Shown here piece by piece: positions 62,450-64,000 of a stretch of DNA of 64,000 bases. Under the pieces are notes generated by a model that was not told the origin of the DNA, ran no database searches, and saw only the letters and a program-made list of their open reading frames with translations. This DNA is from Solibacillus silvestris. Lineage in GTDB: Bacteria > Bacillota > Bacilli > Bacillales_A > Planococcaceae. Location: contig CP014609.1 in NCBI GenBank assembly GCA_001586195.1, positions 222,001 through 286,000 on the forward strand. The letters run 5' to 3'. The translations under genes were made by a program, and so were the position numbers. Each line of letters begins with the position of its first letter. Position 1 is the stretch's first letter.

Positions 62450-62480
62450 AAATGAGAGTAGTAAATACTCTCATTTTTTT
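62450..62480 (+). terminator. terminator of fadF
   Basis: AATGAGAGTA pairs perfectly with TACTCTCATT around a 5-nt loop, followed by T. Confidence 0.9.
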
Positions 62481-62492
62481 CTAAATATTGAT

Positions 62493-62506
62493 TGAGCGAG
62501 CGTTCA
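62493..62506 (+). promoter_or_regulatory. second FadR-like operator upstream of the thiolase gene
   Basis: TGAGCG-AG-CGTTCA has the same 6-2-6 layout as the fadF operator with one mismatch between halves. TTGATT at 62488 may be the -35 it covers. The rest of 62356-62654 holds the terminator and no gene. Confidence 0.5.
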
Positions 62507-62654
62507 GTCGAATTACTAATTACAGACTGCAAACAGTGTTTCTATTAGTAAATGATGGGGATCGTTACTAATAGATTAATAAGCCTGCAGGAACTTCACA
62601 ATACGGATGGCGATGTACAAAATTCGGATTAATTCAAACAAAGGGGTGTATGGA

Positions 62655-63845
62655 TTGTCGAGAACAGTCATTTTAGACGGCGCACGAACACCATTCGGTA
62701 AATTTGGTGGTGCATTAAGTTCATTAAAAGCAAGTGATTTAGGCGGAATTGCAATTAAAGAAGCATTGGTAAAGGCCAATGTATCAGCAGATGAGGTAAA
62801 TGAAGTCATTATTGGAACCGTATTGCAGGCGGGACAGGGGCAAATCCCTTCAAGGCAAGCTGCAACAAAAGCGGGAATTCCTTGGAATGTGAAAACCGAA
62901 ACAATTAACAAAGTATGTGCTTCAGGCATGCGCAGTGTTACTCTTGCCGATCAGCTTATTCGATTAGGGGACGAAGAAGTAATCGTGGCAGGTGGAATGG
63001 AATCGATGTCAAACGCACCGTACTATATGCCAAAAGGTAGATTTGGTTTGCGTATGGGAGATGCTAGTTTAGTAGATGGCATGATTTATGATGGTTTGTC
63101 TTGTGCCTTCCATCCGAAACAAGTGCATATGGGCATTTACGGTAATAGCACAGCGAACAAGTTTGAGATTTCTCGTGAACAGCAGGATGCATGGGCGGTA
63201 CGTAGCCATGAAAAAGCATTGGCGGCAATGGACTCAGGGAAATTTGCAGAGGAAATCGTAGCAGTGGAAATTCCACAGCGTAAAGGCGAACCACTTCGTA
63301 TTGAGACGGACGAGGCACCGCGAGCAGGGACAACATTGGAAACGCTAACAAAATTAAAGTCGGCATTCAGCAGTGACGGTACAATTACAGCTGGTAATGC
63401 CCCAGGTGTGAATGACGGAGCATGTGCACTAGTACTAATGAGTGAAGAAAAAGCACATCAGGAAAACCGTCAGCCACTTGCAACAATTCTCGCGCATGCG
63501 GAAGTAGGGGTAGCACCTGAAGATTTCCCGCAAACACCGGGACTTGTAATAAATGAGTTGCTAAAAAAATCTGGCAAAACATTGGAAGACATTGATTTAA
63601 TCGAAATTAATGAAGCATTCGCAGCGGTTGCTCTTGTAAGCAATCAAATTAGCGGACTGGATGAGAGCAAAGTAAATGTTAACGGGGGTGCCGTAGCTTT
63701 AGGACATCCGATTGGAGCAAGTGGTGCCCGTATTATATTAACACTCGCTTACGAACTGAAGCGTCGTGGGGGCGGTCTAGGAATTGCGGCTATTTGTTCT
63801 GGCGGCGGTCAAGGGGACGCGGTATTAATCGAAGTAACAAATTAA
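62655..63845 (+). CDS. acetyl-CoA C-acetyltransferase (thiolase)
   Basis: 396 residues. Active-site cysteines in [10 protein letters not shown] (about 88) and the C-terminal CSGGGQGD; catalytic histidine in [17 protein letters not shown] loop present. Degradative thiolase of beta-oxidation or acetoacetyl-CoA metabolism. The start TTG 62655 has AAGGGG 8 nt upstream. It is followed after 13 bp by a 3-hydroxyacyl-CoA dehydrogenase gene, as in mmgAB-type operons. Confidence 0.92.
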   Translation: MSRTVILDGARTPFGKFGGALSSLKASDLGGIAIKEALVKANVSADEVNEVIIGTVLQAGQGQIPSRQAATKAGIPWNVKTETINKVCASGMRSVTLADQLIRLGDEEVIVAGGMESMSNAPYYMPKGRFGLRMGDASLVDGMIYDGLSCAFHPKQVHMGIYGNSTANKFEISREQQDAWAVRSHEKALAAMDSGKFAEEIVAVEIPQRKGEPLRIETDEAPRAGTTLETLTKLKSAFSSDGTITAGNAPGVNDGACALVLMSEEKAHQENRQPLATILAHAEVGVAPEDFPQTPGLVINELLKKSGKTLEDIDLIEINEAFAAVALVSNQISGLDESKVNVNGGAVALGHPIGASGARIILTLAYELKRRGGGLGIAAICSGGGQGDAVLIEVTN

Positions 63846-63858
63846 GGGGATGAAATAA

Positions 63859-64000
63859 ATGGCAATTCAAAAAGTAATGGTCATCGGCGCAGGGCAAATG
63901 GGTTCCGGGATCGCACAAGTTTGTGCACAGGCAGGCTATGAAGTCATTTTGAATGATATGAAGGATGAATTTTTCGAACGCGGTTTAAATACCATAACGA
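63859..64000 (+). CDS. 3-hydroxybutyryl-CoA dehydrogenase (5' part)
   Basis: The first 47 codons lie in the window. The NAD-binding motif [20 protein letters not shown] is diagnostic of the 3-hydroxyacyl-CoA dehydrogenase family. AAGGGGATG upstream of ATG 63859. It continues past the window end, in operon with the thiolase. Confidence 0.88.
   Translation, partial: MAIQKVMVIGAGQMGSGIAQVCAQAGYEVILNDMKDEFFERGLNTIT

Overview
The window is chromosomal DNA of a low-to-moderate GC, endospore-forming Bacillales. Protein flavour and gene neighbourhoods point to Planococcaceae (a Solibacillus/Lysinibacillus-like organism), but no rRNA or other decisive marker is present, so this is inference. Support for a spore former: gerQ, the prespore regulator rsfA, a PbpG-type penicillin-binding protein and a CotH protein. 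From about 30.8 kb to 62.4 kb the gene content follows the ywd-ywf-ywh-ywi-ywj block of Bacillus subtilis (pdxK, ung, ywdI, ywdK, gerQ, hemQ, lipL, rsfA, ywfO, ywhB, ywhD, pbpG, speB, ywiB, argS, fadF). I saw no tRNA, rRNA, CRISPR array, insertion sequence or prophage. Many genes use TTG or GTG starts that are fixed by strong ribosome binding sites.

Layout. 0-9 kb: end of a YczE/YitT-type membrane protein, threonine catabolism (kbl, with tdh separate at 6 kb), methionine salvage (mtnE and mtnU, divergent), an SOS-type Y-family polymerase with its YolD partner, and a fatty acyl-CoA synthetase. 9-15.4 kb: a two-component system, then a CotH kinase-like protein, a VTC polyphosphate-polymerase-like protein, a DUF4956 membrane protein and a PrsA-like lipoprotein. 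15.5-21.4 kb: a leftward trp operon (trpE-like, D, C, F, B, A) behind a tryptophan T-box. Its TrpE is only 327 residues and lacks the recognisable catalytic motifs. 21.4-25.2 kb: queT with a preQ1 riboswitch, and a TrpXYZ-type ABC transporter. 25.5-30.7 kb: ilvA, an SDR enzyme, a YjiH protein, bshB2 and yojF. 30.8-47 kb: the conserved ywd-ywh block. 47.3-51.6 kb: an SGNH esterase convergent with an acyltransferase, then two tandem paralogous GGDEF proteins, one with a degenerate active site. 51.7-55.3 kb: ywiB, argS and an acyl-CoA dehydrogenase. 55.4-59.9 kb: a cobalamin riboswitch, btuF, btuC, a BtuD-CbiZ fusion and a corrinoid adenosyltransferase. 60-64 kb: fadF, a thiolase and the start of a 3-hydroxyacyl-CoA dehydrogenase, with matching palindromes upstream of the first two.

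Most notable: (1) a heavily remodelled TrpE in an otherwise intact T-box-controlled operon; (2) the CotH/VTC/DUF4956 cassette beside a two-component system; (3) six copies of TGAGGATTA at exactly 21-bp intervals filling the gap between two convergent terminators; (4) a candidate cwlJ remnant in front of gerQ; (5) a family of structured dispersed repeats; (6) a possible unannotated small RNA or 39-codon gene at 43.3 kb.
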